Shown here in pieces: positions 10,805 through 25,100 of a stretch of 64,000 nucleotides of DNA. The translations under genes and the position numbers were made by a program. The notes beneath the pieces are model-generated. The model was not told the DNA's origin. It made no database searches and saw only the letters and a program-made list of their open reading frames with translations. This stretch comes from Opeltia flavorubescens. Taxonomy: Eukaryota; Ascomycota; Lecanoromycetes; Teloschistales; Teloschistaceae. The stretch covers positions 1,054,001 to 1,118,000 of the forward strand of contig KE546973.1 of assembly GCA_000442125.1 (NCBI GenBank), read 5' to 3'. The number at the start of each line of letters is the position of its first letter. The stretch's first letter is position 1.

Positions 10805-13177
10805 TTATTAAACGTTAAATTATTCTATTAATTTTTAAAATTAAAGGTTATAGGTATTATTTAAATAATAAAAAAAATTTATTATATAATTAAAATAGTT
10901 AAATATATTATTATTATTTATATAAACTATTCCGCTATAGTTAATATTTTATATTAGATTAACCTAAATATAGTATCTATAAAAAAGCTTAACCTCTATT
11001 TAATATAAGTTTTCGAATACTTTTAATATTTTAAATTTAATATTTATTATAAACCTAGAATTATATATACTATTCTAGATATATTATTAAGCTTTACTAG
11101 TTATAAATACTATTTAAAAATAGATAAATTACTAAATATAGATACCTTTATAATATATTATTTTCTAATAAATCTAATAGAAGTATTAGTTAAACTCCGT
11201 TAATAATTAATTAATAAGTATATTAAAAAAAAACCGCTAGATTAAAATTAAAAAATCCGTTAAAATTAATATAAAACTAGATAATAATACCGCTAAATTA
11301 CCGTATTATATTATTAACGGGCTATTCTACTTTAATAATAATAAATAAGGTTTATACTTAATAATACCTATAAATATAAAAAAAAAAAATTCTAGCTAGT
11401 ATATAATAAAATAAGCTATTTCGGTTATATATATATATATATATAAATATTTAATAAAAGGCCTCTATATATATAATATATTAATAAAATTATATTAATT
11501 TATCCGCTACTACCTATAGTATTAAATTAATTAAATATCTCGCTACCGTTTATATAAAATTTTATAGCTAGTATTTAGCCCGATAAAACTATTTTATATA
11601 TTTATTATCGATTTTATTTTTACTCTATTAAAATTGTATAAAAAATACGATTATTATATATTAATAATAGATAAACTTATTAAAATAATTATTTATATAT
11701 CTAGAAAAACTATTTAAAACGATAAATAATAGGTTAAATAACTATTAAATAAACTAATAAAACCAAATTAAAGCGTATTATAGGCGGTAATTTTAAATTA
11801 TAATAAAAAGTTTATTAATTAGCTATAATATTAGATATTTAAAATATTAAAAATAGATTTATAAAATTTTACTATTTAGTATTTATAAATTAATAATATA
11901 TTAGAATAATTTAATTAAACTACTAAAATTATTATATACTATTATATTACTATATTAAACGACTTTAAATTATAATTTATTATTTTTTTATAAATATTAA
12001 TAGCTTTTAATAACTTTATAAACTATAGCTTTATATTTAAAATATTTAATTAAATATTATTCGAATTTAAAACTTATAAAGTATTAGATTTTTTATACCT
12101 ATTAAATTCTAATTAAATTATTTAATTAGAAAATATACTAGATTCTAAAATTCTTATCGACGCTCCCGTTAAAAAACTAGCTGCTTTTCTAGCTATAATA
12201 TAAATAGTTTATTACTATAATCCGATTATTCCGGAAATTAATAAATCTATAAATATATTTATAATATAGATTATTAAAATATTAATAACTATAAAAAAAT
12301 ACCGGCCTATATATATTAATATTAAAAATACTATTACCTTTACTATAATAAAAATAAAAAAATACTATAATATATACTATTAACTAGTTTACTTTAAAAT
12401 TAGCGATTTTATAAAAATATATTTAAATTAAAACTATAATATATTAAAACTTATTTTTAAAAAGATAAAATAATAGCTAATAGGCCTTTTTAAAATTATT
12501 AAATATATTAAATTATTAATTTATTATTTAAAACTATTACCTATTTTTAAATATATAATATTATATTAATAATATATTTAAAGCCTATTACTAACTCTAG
12601 TAATAATCTCTACTAACGTTACTATATACCTATATCCCCCGTTATTATTAATAGTAATAAAAAATTTAAAATTAATTAAATCTTTTATAAACGTTATATT
12701 AATAAAAATAAAGGTTTTTTTATTTAATATTTTATTAATTAGGTTAATTATAAATCTAATAATAATTAGTAGATATTTAAATACCGTTTAAATAATATTA
12801 AAATATTAATAAAAGAATATAAACGCTATTTTAATTTAAAATCGGCTTTAAACTATAATAAAACTATTAATAATATTAATACTAATATTAAATAGTAAAA
12901 ATATATTAAAAAGCCGCTTATTAATAAAACAGAGTTTATTATTAAAAGTTAATAGTTTTATTTAATATCGGTATCTATTACGGTTATATTATATTAATAG
13001 AAGGCTAATAAAATAAATAGAATTAAATAGCTATTATAATCTAAAGGAGGCCTTTTAAATAAATTTACCTAGTTAAATTTAGCGCCTTTTAGCGCCTATA
13101 TTTATTTAGTTATAAATTCTATAGATAAATAGTTTTTTACCTTTAATATAATACTATTATTTTATATCTACTATATA
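10805..13177 (+). mobile_element. Gypsy-A copy 1, 3' segment with 3' LTR
   Basis: This continues the element of 1-2701 after the Helitron. The order matches the minus-strand copy read in reverse: end of RNase H, integrase region about 11400-12200, a chromodomain-like tail near 12650-12800, and the 3' LTR at 12976-13177. The segment length (2.37 kb) agrees with the equivalent interval of the intact-length copy (35792 down to 33436). It is broken, with dozens of RIP-type stops. RIP load is visibly lighter than in Gypsy-B copy 1. Confidence 0.85.
12976..13177 (+). repeat. Gypsy-A 3' LTR (202 bp), copy 1
   Basis: It aligns over its whole length with the LTRs at 33436-33637 and 40420-40624 in reverse orientation. 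It starts TATTACGG (TG mutated to TA) and contains the short internal duplication around GCGCCTTTTAGCGCC. The exact 3' edge could extend 1-2 bases. No target duplication can be tested because the 5' end is outside the window. Confidence 0.8.
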
Positions 13178-13180
13178 ATA

Positions 13181-13571
13181 CTAGCACTAAGCTACCGTCC
13201 CAACGGGATTTTGCTGCTGGTAGCTAGCAGCTGGTAGGGCTGAGTAGTAGAGCTGGCAGCCAATTCCTAGCCAGTTTAATACGCCTAAAACTTCTATACG
13301 ATATAGCGCTACTAGTTTTTATTCGATTTTAAAAATTTTTACGCTATTAGAATACGCTTATTAAGCGCTTTAAAATAAACTACTATCTATACTACTATAC
13401 ACGAAAGTAGTAAAGTTATTAAACTATAAAAAAACCAGCTGTTTTAATAGTCGAAATACGAAATTACGCTAGGCCCGAAATATATCTACCTTTATTTAAT
13501 ACCAACCGATAAGGTTTATATTTATTTCGGGTCGGGAAGTCGATAAAAAATATTTTCCAATATATATATAA
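13181..13571 (-). mobile_element. Non-autonomous Helitron, subfamily 1 (391 bp)
   Basis: Read on the minus strand, it begins TTATATATATATTGG after an A and ends CTAG before a T. The first ~76 bases match the 5' end of the autonomous Helitron at 2702, and a weaker match continues to about its base 165. The 3' end differs: stem CATTGGG / loop ACGGTGG / stem CCCAGTG in the unmutated relative. It has no coding capacity. Related copies lie at 50613-51019 and 62401-62808. It inserted 3 bp past the Gypsy-A LTR. Confidence 0.85.
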
Positions 13572-14513
13572 TTAAGTTTATATTTATAAATATATTTTTA
13601 TAAAAATTTTAAATATTTAACAGGTTATTTATATAATATTTTATTTATTAATTTTTTTATAGCGGCTATTTAAATTAAATATTTTCTTTTTAAAAATATT
13701 AATAATATAAATATTAATAATAAAATATAAATTAAAAATTAAAATTTTATTTTAAAAAAAAATATAAAGTAAATATATAGTTAATTTTCGAAAATAGCTA
13801 ATTTTATATATTAAAATACGTTAACTGTTACTACTATAGTAATTATTATAAAAAATAATTAACTATATAATAATTTGAAGCTTTAATAATAAAAAATTAA
13901 AAAATTAAATAGATAAAAGATATTTATTAGAAATAAAAAAAATTTTAATAAAAAATTCTTTTTTTAAATCTATAAAAATTATAAAAATTTATTAATATAT
14001 TATTATTAATTTAATTCTTTTATTATAATTTTTATAATTTTTATTAAATTAATAAATTTTTTTTTATATTAACTAGAATAATATAAATTTATTATATATT
14101 AAAAATTATAATATTATAATAATTTTTATTATAGTTTATTTTATAGAAATATTTAAATAGTAAAAAAAATAAAAGTTTAATATTAGCAGGTATATCCGGC
14201 GCTAGTAGATTATAAAATTCTATATATTTTATATTATTTTATATTTTTTATAATTACTAATCTTTTTTTTTATATATATTAGTTTTATAAACTTTAATTT
14301 TATTAGTTTTTGTTATAAATTAATTAAAAAAAAATATAATAATAATATAAATAAAAAAACGTTTATAATATAAATATTCTACCGCTAAAAAGTTTAAAAA
14401 ATAAAAAAAAAATAAAAAAAATATTAATATATTATTATATAATTAAATTTTTGTAATTTTAATTAAATTTAATAATATTAATATAAATTTTAATAAAAGC
14501 TCTATAATTATAA
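13572..14513. other. Unassigned AT-rich tract
   Basis: About 0.94 kb of extremely AT-rich sequence lies between the short Helitron and Gypsy-B copy 1. I see no coherent reading frame. Imperfect inverted AT repeats near 13970-14060 are probably compositional. A small less-eroded island near 14195-14215 matches nothing else here that I can see. Confidence 0.5.
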
Positions 14514-14726
14514 TATAAGGCCGGAGGCCCAGTAGGTATAAAATTCGTAGGAGGTAGGGCTATATCTAATATAAATAGCGTTTATATTTAATAAAAACTC
14601 TACGGGTTTTAAACTACTAATTCTTTAATAATTAGTTCTATTATTATCTAGATAAGCGTTTTTTATATTCTACTATTCAATTCCGTTAACCTAAAATTTA
14701 TAGATTATTTATTTAGTAATTTTATA
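14514..14726 (+). repeat. Gypsy-B 5' LTR, copy 1 (213 bp)
   Basis: It has the same length and layout as the near-unmutated solo LTR at 59545-59757 (in reverse). It begins TATAAGG (from TGTAAGG) and ends TTATA (from TTACA). The 5-bp flank TATAA matches the flank beyond the 3' LTR. Confidence 0.9.
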
Positions 14727-17700
14727 ATTTTAATTATTTTTTAATTATAAGGGATTATCTAGTAAAATAATAAAAAGAGCTTAAAAAAAAACCTCGCGTA
14801 TAGATTTTAGAATAATTAAAAGTTTTATAAAAAAATTAAATTATAAAATTTAATAATAATAAGTAAAATCCATTTAAAAATTCGAGCAGAAATAATAAAA
14901 ATAACCTAATAAACAAATTTTTATCTAATAAAAAAAATATTAAAATAATAAATAATTAAATAAATAGAACTTCTAACAAAATAATTTTATTAAAGAAAAG
15001 AGTTAAAGTATAAATATTATAAATTTAATTTTATATTTAAAAATTAGAATAGAAAAATAAATTATTAAAAATTTATTTATAAACTATTAAATTAAAGATT
15101 AGTATAGATTATTAAAAATAATATAGTAATAATTATTACTAATCTTTTTTAAATATTAGAAAAAAGGTTAATAAATTAAAATTATTTAATAAATAGCTAT
15201 ATATTAAATATAAAAATTTAATATTATAGTTTATTAATTATAAAAAATATATTAATATTTTATAAAAGGATTTTTTTATAAAAAAAAAAATTTATTAAAT
15301 AATTTTTAAATTTAATAGTAAATTTAAAATTTAATAATATAATTATATTAAATTATTAAACGCTAAAAATAAATTATTTATTAAAAATAATTTTATTAAA
15401 TATTATAAAAATATATTTAATAATTTATTAATTTAAAATATATAAATAAAAATCTAGTTAAAATTTATAAAATAATTAAAATTATTAATAATATTTATAT
15501 TTAATTAGTATTTATAATAGTAATATAATAATTTAAATTATTTAATAAATAAATTTATAAAAAATATTAATTTATAAATTAAAATAAATAGCTAAATTAA
15601 TAATAAAATATTATAAAATTAAAAAAAATTAAAAACTTATTAAATTCTTTTAATATAAAATATTATATTAAAATAATATTTATAAAAAATAAATATTATA
15701 TTTAAATTAAAATATAAAATATTTAATAAAAATATTTAATCCTTTAAATAAAATAGTTAAAGGAAAAGTTTATAAAAAAAAAAAAGTTTAAATTATAATA
15801 AAAATAATAATTAAAATTTAATTAAATATTTAAAAAAATATAAAAAAATAATATTTAAAATAAAATATTAGATTTATAAAATTAAAAAATATAAAATAAA
15901 TAATTTTATATATTTTAAATTTATAGAAAAGGAAAAAAAATATAATAAAAGAAAAAAAATATAAAAAAAAAATAAATTCTAATATATATTATTATTATAT
16001 AAAAATTATTTATAATTAAACGGTAAATATTTATTATAATAGTTTTTTTATATATTAATATTTTTATAAAATTTTAAATAGTTTATTATTTAATTAATTC
16101 TAATATAAAAAAAAAATTATTTTATAAATATTAATTAAAAAATTTTTTTTATTTAAAAATTAAATAACTTTAAAATAAATTAAAATAATAGATAATTATT
16201 AAATTTTATTTTATAATTTCTATTTATTAAATATAAACTTAATAAATAATTATAAAATAAAAAAATATTAAAATAATAATTATTATATAATAAATATATA
16301 TAAATATAATATAATTTTAAATTATTTTTAATTAATAAAAATAAATTTTAATATTTATTAATAAAATTAAAAATAAATTTATAAAAATATTTTTATTATT
16401 AATAAAATAGTATTAAACTAGATTAATATTTATATTATAAAAGAATTTATTAAATTAATAATATTAATAATAAATTAAAAGAATAATATATAAATTATAT
16501 ACTTTTATTAATTAATACTTAATTTAAAAATAGAAATAATTATATTAAAAATAGCGAGATATTATATAATATAAGTTAAAACTTTTAAAATTCTATTAAT
16601 ATTATAATATTTAGTAAAATTCTTTTTAAAAAAATTTATTAATAGTTTAAATATATATAATTAAATAAAATATATTATAAAATTAAAATTAAATAAATAG
16701 CTAAAAATAAATTTAATTTATAATATATTATTAGATAAATTAATAATAATTTAAAATTATTTTATAAATAAATAAATTAAAAGCTAGATAAAGCTTTTAA
16801 ATAATTTAATTAAAATATTAATATTATTTATAAAAAAAATAAATAGTAGTTTATAATTATATATAAATTTTAAAAGTTTTAATAAAATTATTATTAAAAA
16901 TAAATATTTTTTATTTTTATTATTAAAAATTTTAATAGATTTATATATATAAAATAATTTATTAAAATTAATATTTATAATATTTATTATTATATTTAAA
17001 TTAAATAAAAAAATAAATAAAAAATTATATTTTAAATTTATTATAAATAGTTTAAATATTAAATTATATTATTTAATTTTATAAATATTTTTATTATATT
17101 TTAATTATATATTAATAGAATATTATAATTTTATTTAAATATATTTTATATAATTTATTTAAATAATATATTAATTTATTTTAAAAATAAAAAAAAGTAT
17201 TAAAAATATATATATATAATTATTAAAGCTTTATTAAAATATTATATATATATAAAATTATTAAAATATATTTTTAATTATATTAAAATTGAATTTTTAA
17301 ATTTTATAATAAATTAATAAAAAATTTATATAAAATTTTTAAAAATTAAAATTATAAATAAATAGCTAATATTAGAAAATATAAAAAATATTTTAATATT
17401 TTTAAAATTTATAGAATTTTATAAATAATTTATAAAAGATTTTTTATAAATAATTATTCTTTTAACTAATTTAATATAAAATATAAAAAAAATTTAAATT
17501 AAATTTAAATTTATTTAATTTAAAAAAATATAAAAAATTTTTAAAAAATTATAAAAACTTTTTACTTTAATTTTTATTTTATAATATTATAATATAAATA
17601 TTAAAATTTATATAAAAACGGATATATTAAAATATAAAATAAAAAAAATTTTTAATTAAAAATTAAAAAAAAGTTTATATTAATATTTAATAGTTTTTTT

Positions 17701-20700
17701 TAATTATAAATTTAAAAATATAAAATTCTATTAAAATATATATAATAAAAAATTTAATATTATAATATTAGTTTTTAAAAATTAACGGTATTATTTATAA
17801 AAAATTAAAAAAATAATTTATATAATTATAAATTATAATAATTTTAAATATTTTATAATTATAAAAAAATTTATTATAAAATAAATATAATAAATAAAAA
17901 AATTAATTATATTTAATTTTTATATAAAATATTAAAAAAATTTATTAAACTTAATTAATATATTATTTAAAAGGTCTAATATTATAAAATTTAATAATAA
18001 TAAAAATAATAATAATTACTTTTTATCTATTTTATAAAATAAATTTTATAATAAAAATTATTAATTTAAATTATAAAAAAAAAAAATATTTATAATAATT
18101 AAATTTATAATAATTTTAATAATATAATTAAATAATATAATTATTATAAATATTTTTATTATTTATAAAAATAAAAAAAAATTTAAAAAAATTTATAAAT
18201 TTTTAAATTTTATAAACTTTTAATTTTTAATTTAATAAATTATTAAATTAAAAATTTTTTTTTTAAATATATAATTATTTATAGTAGAGTAGCTTTTTAA
18301 ACTTTAATAAAAAAACGCTTTTATTATAAAAAAAAAAAAATATTAAAGGTTTATTATTAATTAAAAAAAATTTTTAAAATAAAAAATTAAAAAAAATAAA
18401 TTATTTTAAAAAGATCTAATAATTTATATATTTAATAATCTAGTAATAAAAAAAAGTTTTTTATATAAATTATAATAATTTTAAAATAAATTATTTTATA
18501 AAAAAAAAATAAAAGATTTAATTTATAAAAAATATTATTAATTAAATATAATTAAAAAAATAAAAAATTATTATAAAATATATTTTAATTATTAAAAAGT
18601 ATAAATCTATTATTATATATTTTATAATTAATTAAAATTAATTCTATTAAAAGGTATAAAACCGTTTTATATAATAATAATAAATTTTATTATTAATTTA
18701 TAATTTATAACTAACTTTTATATAAAAAGAATTTATAATTTAATTTTTATATTAATAAATAAATTAATTAAATATATAATTTATAGTTTTATTATTAATA
18801 ATATTAATATAAAAAATTTATAGAATTATTATAATATAAATTTATTAAATATTATAAAATTATATAAAAAATTATTAATAATAAAAGGTCGTTTTTTATA
18901 AATAAATTTTAAAATATTTTTTATTATTATTAAAATATTAAAAAAAAATTTAATATTATAATTTATTTTTAAATTAATAATTAAATAAAATATTAAAATT
19001 AAATTTTAAAATATTATTTATAAATTTATTATAATTATAAATAAAATAATTAATTAAAATTATTATTTTTAATAGAATTTATTTATAATAATAATATATA
19101 TATAAATATTAATAAACTATTAAATAAATTAATTAAAAAATATATTATTATTTTAAAAATTAAATTTAAAAATATAATTTTTAAAAAAAAACGCTTTTAA
19201 TATTTAAAAAAATAAATTAATTAAAAAATTTAAAAAAATATTAAATTAAATTTTATAAAAAAATTTTTAAATAATAAAAAAAATATTATAATATTTATTA
19301 TAAAACTATAAATTTTTAAAAAAATAATAAAATATTATTATAAAATATTAATATTTATATTTTAAAATTTAAAAAAAAATTAAATTATAAATAATTAAAG
19401 CTTTTAAAAGTTTTAAAAAAAATTAATAAATAAATTTATTTTTTTAAATTATTTAAATAATATAAAAAAATTTATTTTATATTTTATATTAATTTATTTA
19501 AATTATAATATTTTTATAATAGAAATTTTAAATTTTAACCTATTTTAATAAAAGATAAAAAAGAATAAAAAATAAAATAGGTATTTAATAAATATATAAT
19601 TAAAAATAAATTTTAATATTTAATTTATTAAATTAATATTATATTTTTTAAAAATTTTTAAAAATTAATTAATAATTTAAATAATATAAAAGAATTTATT
19701 AAAAATTTTAAATAAATAAAATTAAAATAAATATATTAAAAAAAATAAAAACTAGAATAAAAAATAGATTTAAAGATAAAAAAAAAAAAAATTATATAAA
19801 ATTTATTAATTATTTAAAAAATTATTATTAGGAATTTATATATAAATTAAAGAATTTATATTATTATATTAGTTTAAATAATTATTATTTTTATAAATTA
19901 GTCTATAATATACCCGTATTTTTAAATAAAACTAGTAATTATTATATTTAAAAATAAATTATTAGTAAAAGTTTTAAATAAATAATTAAAAAAATAATTA
20001 TTAATATATATTTTTTTAATAATTTATTAAATATTATTTATTATATTTTATAATAAATTAAAAGTTTTTTTTATTATAAAAATAAAAAATTTAATTATAT
20101 TTATTATTATTAAAATAATAATATTAATAAACCCGTATTTTATAAAAAGTTTTATTTTAAATTTCTAAAAATATTATTATTAAAAAATAAAAATAATTTT
20201 AAAATTTATTTTTAAATAAAAATATTAATAAAAATTTTAAAATATATATTATTTTTTTTTAAAAATAAATATTTTATTTATATTAATAATTAATAAAAAA
20301 ATAGTAATTATATTTAATAATTTTTTTTATAAATTTATAATAAATATATATAAAACTTATTATAAAATATTTAATATATTATATATATTAAATTAAATTT
20401 TTATTAATAAAAAAAAATTATATTAATATTTAATTTAAAAAAATTTATAAATTTAAATAATTATTTAAAAATATTATTAAAATTATAAATTATAGAATTA
20501 TAATTTAAATATTTAAAAAATCTATTTTTTATATATTTTTAAATTATAGCTTTTTTTTATAGTTTTTTTTAAATAAAAGGATTATAATAAAAATTATATA
20601 AAAAGTTAAAAAAAATTAATTTTAAATTTATTTATTTATTAAATTAACTAGAATTTATAAAATTAAATAAAAATTTTAAAAAAATAAAAGAAATTTATAA

Positions 20701-21667
20701 TTTTAATACTATAATTAAATAAATAAATTATAATAATAATTAAGATTTATATATATATAATAAACTATAATTTTAAATTTAAAATAAATTTAAAATAAAT
20801 AAAAAATTTATAATTTAATAAAAATTAAAAATTTAAAAAAAAATATAATTATTTAAATATTTTAAAAAATATTTATTAAAGAATATTATAAAAATAAAAA
20901 AAAATTTAATAAATAATAATTAAATAAAAGAATAATTATTTATTTTTTTATTATATTTATTATTTATTAAAGAATATAATTTTAAAAAAAATTCTAATTT
21001 ATTTTATATTTATTATTATATATTTTTTAAAAATAAATTAAAATTAAAAATTAAACTTTAAACGATTTTATATAATAAAAAATAGTTTAATATTATTAAA
21101 ATAAATTTAAAATATTTTATAATTATATAATAAATAAAATAATATTTTAAAAAAAAAATTATATAATAAATATACTATTTATTTATAAATTTAATATTTA
21201 AAAATAATTTAATATAATTAAAAATCGAAGTTTATAAATTCCGTTTTTTAAAAATTTTTTAAAAAAATTTTATATTATTTTAAATTATTTTATAATAAAT
21301 AAAAAAATAAAATTTTAATATATTTATCTATAAATTTTATTTTTTAAATTTTATAAAATAATATTAAATAAATATTATAAATAAAAAGCTTTTAATTTAT
21401 AAATATTTAAATAAAATTAAAATAAATAATTTAATTTATTTAAATTAATTAAATAAATTAAAAGGATAATTATATTTTTAATTAAATTATAAAATATTTA
21501 GATTTTATAATTATATATAAAATCCGTTTATTTATAATTTATAAAATTAACTTTTATAAATTTTAATATAGGCGTATATCAGCTAGTAAAAGATAAAAAT
21601 ATATTATATAAATTTATTATTTATTAATAGAATTTATAGGATTAAATTTAATTAAAAAAAATATAAT

Positions 21668-21880
21668 TATAAAACTACAGGCTTAATAGATATAAAGTTT
21701 ATAAAAAATAAAACTATATTTAATATAAATAGCATTTTTATTTAATAAAAATTCTATAGATTTTAAACTACTAATTTTTTAATAATTAGCTTTATTATTA
21801 TCTAAATAAATATCTTTTATATTCTACTATACAGCTCTATTAATCCGAGGTTCGCAGGCTATTTATCTAGCGACCTTATA
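21668..21880 (+). repeat. Gypsy-B 3' LTR, copy 1 (213 bp)
   Basis: Pair of the LTR at 14514-14726. Its last ~40 bases (CGAGGTTCGCAGG region) keep several GC-rich words, while its first half is heavily mutated. It is followed by TSD TATAA. Confidence 0.9.
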
Positions 21881-21885
21881 TATAA

Positions 21886-22199
21886 ATAAAAAAAAAGCTA
21901 TATTTTAATTTAATAAATATTAATATAGAATTTTTAATATATAATATATAAAATTAAATATTTTTTATTTTTTTTTTATTTTTTTAATATATTATATTAA
22001 ATAGATTATTATTTTTTTTTTAATTTTTTTAATATATTATATTAAATAGATAATTATAATAATTAGTTTAATATATAATTAATATATAGCTTCTAATATT
22101 AAATATAAATAATTTATTATTATTTTTTCTATTATTTTTATATTAGTAGCGCTATATATTAAAAACTATTATAAAAATTACTTGAATTTATAGCTATTA
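21886..22199. other. Unassigned AT-rich tract with a 45-bp tandem duplication
   Basis: This gap lies between Gypsy-B copy 1 and Helitron copy 2. A stretch of about 29 identical bases starting ATTTTTTTAATATATTATA occurs at 21978-22006 and again at 22023-22051, a period of 45 bp. Otherwise there are poly-T/poly-A runs and no frame. It is the original left flank of the Helitron copy 2 target, which resumes at 48212. Confidence 0.6.
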
Positions 22200-25100
22200 T
22201 TATATATATATTAAAAAATATTTTTTATCGGTTTTCCGACCCCAAATAAATATAAATTTTATCGATTAGTATCGAATAACTATATTTATAAATCCGGTTA
22301 GTTTAATTTTAAAAATTTTAACTATTATAACTATTAAATTCTATATAATTATAAATTTATAGTATTATTATATATATAATAAAATAAAAAATATTTTGAA
22401 TTATAAAATATATTAAACGTATTTAAATATATTTTTTAATTATAAAATTCAATATTTTTAATATTATTAATATCGTTATAAAATTTTTTAATAATTTTTT
22501 TATTTTATTTATTTTTTATACCTTTTTTTATAAATTATATTTAAAAAAAAATTTATTTTAATATATTTTAATTTAAATTAATTTAATTTTATTTATTTTT
22601 TTTTTATCGCGTATTAATATTATACTTTTTATTATACTATTATTATTATTTATATATCTTTTTACTTTTTTTTAAGAATCTTTTTTTTTATTATTGATTT
22701 TATAATTTTTAAATCTATTTATTATATTAATAATATCGATATAATTTTATAATTAATATAAATACTTTAAATATTATTTTAATTTTAAAAAACTTTTACC
22801 GATATAAAAATTAAATAAATATTATACAATATATAATATATATTACAATAAAATAGAGTCGATTTATTTTTTTAATAGTTATAATTAATTTTTTAAAGAA
22901 AATAAATATTTTTAAAAAGTTTTAATATAAATATTTAATTAAATTAAAGTAAATTATTATTTTAAAAATAATTTTATTTTTTTAGTTTCTATTACTTTTA
23001 TTTTTATAATATATAGGTATTATATTAATAGATTCGACTTTATAAATAATTATAGGTATTTCCGCCGCTATATTTATAAATAGAATACCTAATATATTAT
23101 ACCCCTTTTTCCTCTAAAAATATTAATCGAAATTTAAAAATAAAAGTTTTTATTTTATCGCGAAAATTATACTAAACGTATTAAAAATAATTTTTAATAG
23201 AAATTACTAGAAATTATAATTTATAACCTTTTTTTATTTTTATAAATAATAATTTTAATTTTAATTTTAATTTTAATTTTATTATTAATAATAACTTTAA
23301 TTTAAATTTTAAATCTAATTTTTTTTATAATAATATTTTTAAAAGTTTTATTCCGTTTAAAATATATTCTAATATATTTTTAAATTAATTATTAATATTT
23401 TTTAATTTCTTTTACCGCTTTTAGTTTATTATTTTAAAATTTAATTTAAATTCTATAAAAAAAAAGGAATTATTTTAAAAAGAATTTAGTTAATTAGATT
23501 TATTATATTATTTAACCGGGTTTTATTAAAGTTAATAGAATTATTAAAAAAATAGATTACTATTTATACTAATTAAATATAAATCGGAATTAGATAAAAT
23601 AATTTTTTTTTATATTAATTCCTATAATATATTAAAATATACTAGAGTATAAATATATTTTACCTATTTTTATTACTAAATAAAATACTAGATTAAAAAA
23701 TATATTTTAGATATATTAACTCTTATTATAAAATACGAGCTTTATTATAAAAAAAGCTAGCTAGTTAAATTAATAGAATTTTTTTTAAAAATACTCTAAC
23801 TTTTAAAAAAAAATTTTATTAAATAAATACTTTAAAATAAAAAGTTTTAAAAAAATATTTAATATTATAATAATATTTTTTTATTTACTTTAATTGAATA
23901 TATAAAAAATTATTATTATATTTCTAATCGCGGACTATAATCCTTTATTATATATAACGAAATTTATTATATCTAAAAATTTTTTAAACCTATTAATAAA
24001 GAATTCCTTTTATTTATATAATATTTTTTTTTAAATTCTATAAAAGCTATTAATACCCGTATTAAAAGTACTTATAAAATATATTTTAAAAATTATATAA
24101 ATCGAGGGATTCTATAAAACTTAAATTATATATTTTAAAAAATTAATTTTTATATTAACTATTACCGGACGGCTTAAAAAAAATTTTTTAAAAAAAAATT
24201 TTAAATTAAAAGCTACTTTTATTATTAATTAATTTATAAATATAGCTAATTTAAAAAAAAAAGCCGATAAATATTATAAAAATCTACTAGTTCGAAATAA
24301 CTTTAAAATTTAAATATTAATCTTTAATAAATACTTTAAAAGTTATTTCCGCGATATTTATCTATTTTAAAAAAAAGGTTAAAATTTTAATAAATATAGT
24401 TTTTAAAGAATTAATTCGAATTATTCTATTTATATATTCTTATATTATATTCTCCTTTTTATAAAAAATAAATAAAAATTTAATTAAAATTATTATATTA
24501 ATAGATAAAATATAAAATATTATATTTACTAATAAAATTATAATTTCTTTTATTTATATTAGCGTATTATAAAATTTAATTTAATTTTTTATTATATAAA
24601 ATTTATTTAATAATATATTTATAATATATAAATAGGTTATTATTAAAATATATTCGATTTTATTCGTTAGAATTAAAATAAAATTTAGACTAAATTATAT
24701 TAAAAAGTATAAAATTATTTAATAATAGATAATTTAAATTTTATAAATAACTATTTAAATTTTAAATATTAAATAATTTTATTTTTTTTAAATATATTTA
24801 GTAACCGTTTTATATATATAATAATAATAGATTTATATACTATTATATAATATTCTAATTAACTTTTACTATTTTTAATAATAATTATTATTTTAAATTA
24901 GCTTAAAATTATTAAAACGCTAAAATTAAATTAATAAACTATTAATCGCTCGAATAATATTATAAAACTTTTTTATATTTAAAAGAAAACGTTATTAAAA
25001 AAAATTAAAGTTAATATTTTTAAAAATTTTTAAAACGGGTATAAACGATTAAATATTAAAAATAAAAGCTTTTTTATATATATTTACTAATTTTAATTAA

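Larger units (their letters stand above)
14514..21880 (+). mobile_element. Gypsy-B copy 1 (fossil Ty3/Gypsy chromovirus, 7.4 kb, full length)
   Basis: The element is complete in outline: LTRs at 14514-14726 and 21668-21880, with TSD TATAA on both sides (14509-14513 and 21881-21885). It is colinear with copy 3 at 52047-59443, which shows gag, protease, reverse transcriptase, RNase H, integrase and a chromodomain; here integrase falls at about 18350-19350 and the chromodomain near 19570-19730. About 1.9 kb of further internal sequence precedes the 3' LTR. It is among the most eroded elements in the window, with nearly all G and C lost outside the LTRs. It is broken by very many stops and looks old, or repeatedly hit by RIP. 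Confidence 0.92.

Noticed and set aside
2702-13571. A ~10.9-kb DNA transposon with ~70-bp terminal inverted repeats (2702-2777 and 13495-13571).
   Set aside because: The right-hand inverted copy is the 5' end of a separate short Helitron on the minus strand. The larger Helitron ends with its own hairpin and CTAG at 10804, and Gypsy-A sequence resumes at 10805.
13970-14060. Inverted AT repeat as terminal repeats of a MITE.
   Set aside because: The pairing is only poly-A/T-like, with no target duplication and no copy elsewhere.
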